Assembly (NCBI RefSeq): GCF_964656455.1
Contig: NC_135725.1
Coordinates: 51,963,688-52,027,687, forward strand
DNA from: Halichoerus grypus
Lineage: Eukaryota > Chordata > Mammalia > Carnivora > Phocidae
Reading direction: 5' to 3'
DNA: 64,000 bases
A program made the translations under genes and the position numbers. A model generated the notes under the pieces. That model was not told where the DNA came from, made no database searches, and was given only the letters and a program-made list of their open reading frames with translations. Shown piece after piece: positions 63,935 to 64,000 of the stretch. The first letter of the stretch is position 1. Every line of letters begins with the position of its first letter.

Positions 63935-64000
63935 GTAAGATGCTCTTTTCCTATCATTCCTGCCAGAATTTTTTTTTTTTTTGAAACAGGCACATTCCAT

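Overview
The window is mammalian nuclear DNA carrying the middle of one large gene, TEK (TIE2), the endothelial receptor tyrosine kinase for angiopoietins. It runs on the + strand. Fifteen coding exons are present, matching human exons 2 to 16. Every exon has AG/GT borders, and all phases join into one reading frame of 879 codons with no stop. Exon 1 (signal peptide), the promoter and the 5' UTR lie upstream of the window. Exons 17 onward (the rest of the kinase domain and the tail) lie downstream. I see no second protein-coding gene, RNA gene or CRISPR array. Nearly all the other open frames are chance ORFs in introns or repeats.

The organism is very probably an arctoid carnivore (bear, seal, mustelid group). 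At least sixteen tRNA-Lys-derived carnivore SINEs are scattered through the introns, most with clear target-site duplications. Their consensus (head cctgggtggctcag, then caggtcatgatcccagg, then a ccctgctcagcgggga-like segment) does not look like the dog-specific or cat-specific subfamilies. Carnivore-type L1 3' ends are also present. The exact species cannot be read from the sequence.

Layout. Positions 1-24387 are the 3' part of intron 1: repeats plus some repeat-poor stretches, one of which (about 9720-9890) has clustered FOX, ETS, GATA and E-box-like motifs and is a candidate endothelial regulatory element. Positions 24388-34641 hold exons 2-4 (first two Ig-like domains, the ligand-binding end). 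Positions 37385-38921 hold exons 5-7 as a tight cluster, one EGF-like module per exon. Positions 41901-43822 hold exons 8-9 (third Ig-like domain). Positions 48919-57385 hold exons 10-13 (fibronectin type III modules). Exon 14 (59210-59364) is the transmembrane exon. Exons 15-16 (61208-63934) give the juxtamembrane segment and the start of the kinase N-lobe, including the glycine-rich loop, the ATP-binding lysine and the alpha-C glutamate.

The introns hold a normal mammalian repeat set: SINEs, several ages of L1, L2, MIR, MER5A-type hAT remnants, MaLR and ERV LTRs, and microsatellites. The points most worth a second look are a tRNA-like SINE whose duplicated target ends 16 bases before exon 12, a solo ERV-type LTR in antisense just upstream of exon 10, an unusual Glu-Arg in place of the usual Gly-Trp in the third EGF module, an inverted SINE pair after exon 14, and the motif cluster in intron 1. 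I found no evidence of a novel biological system.
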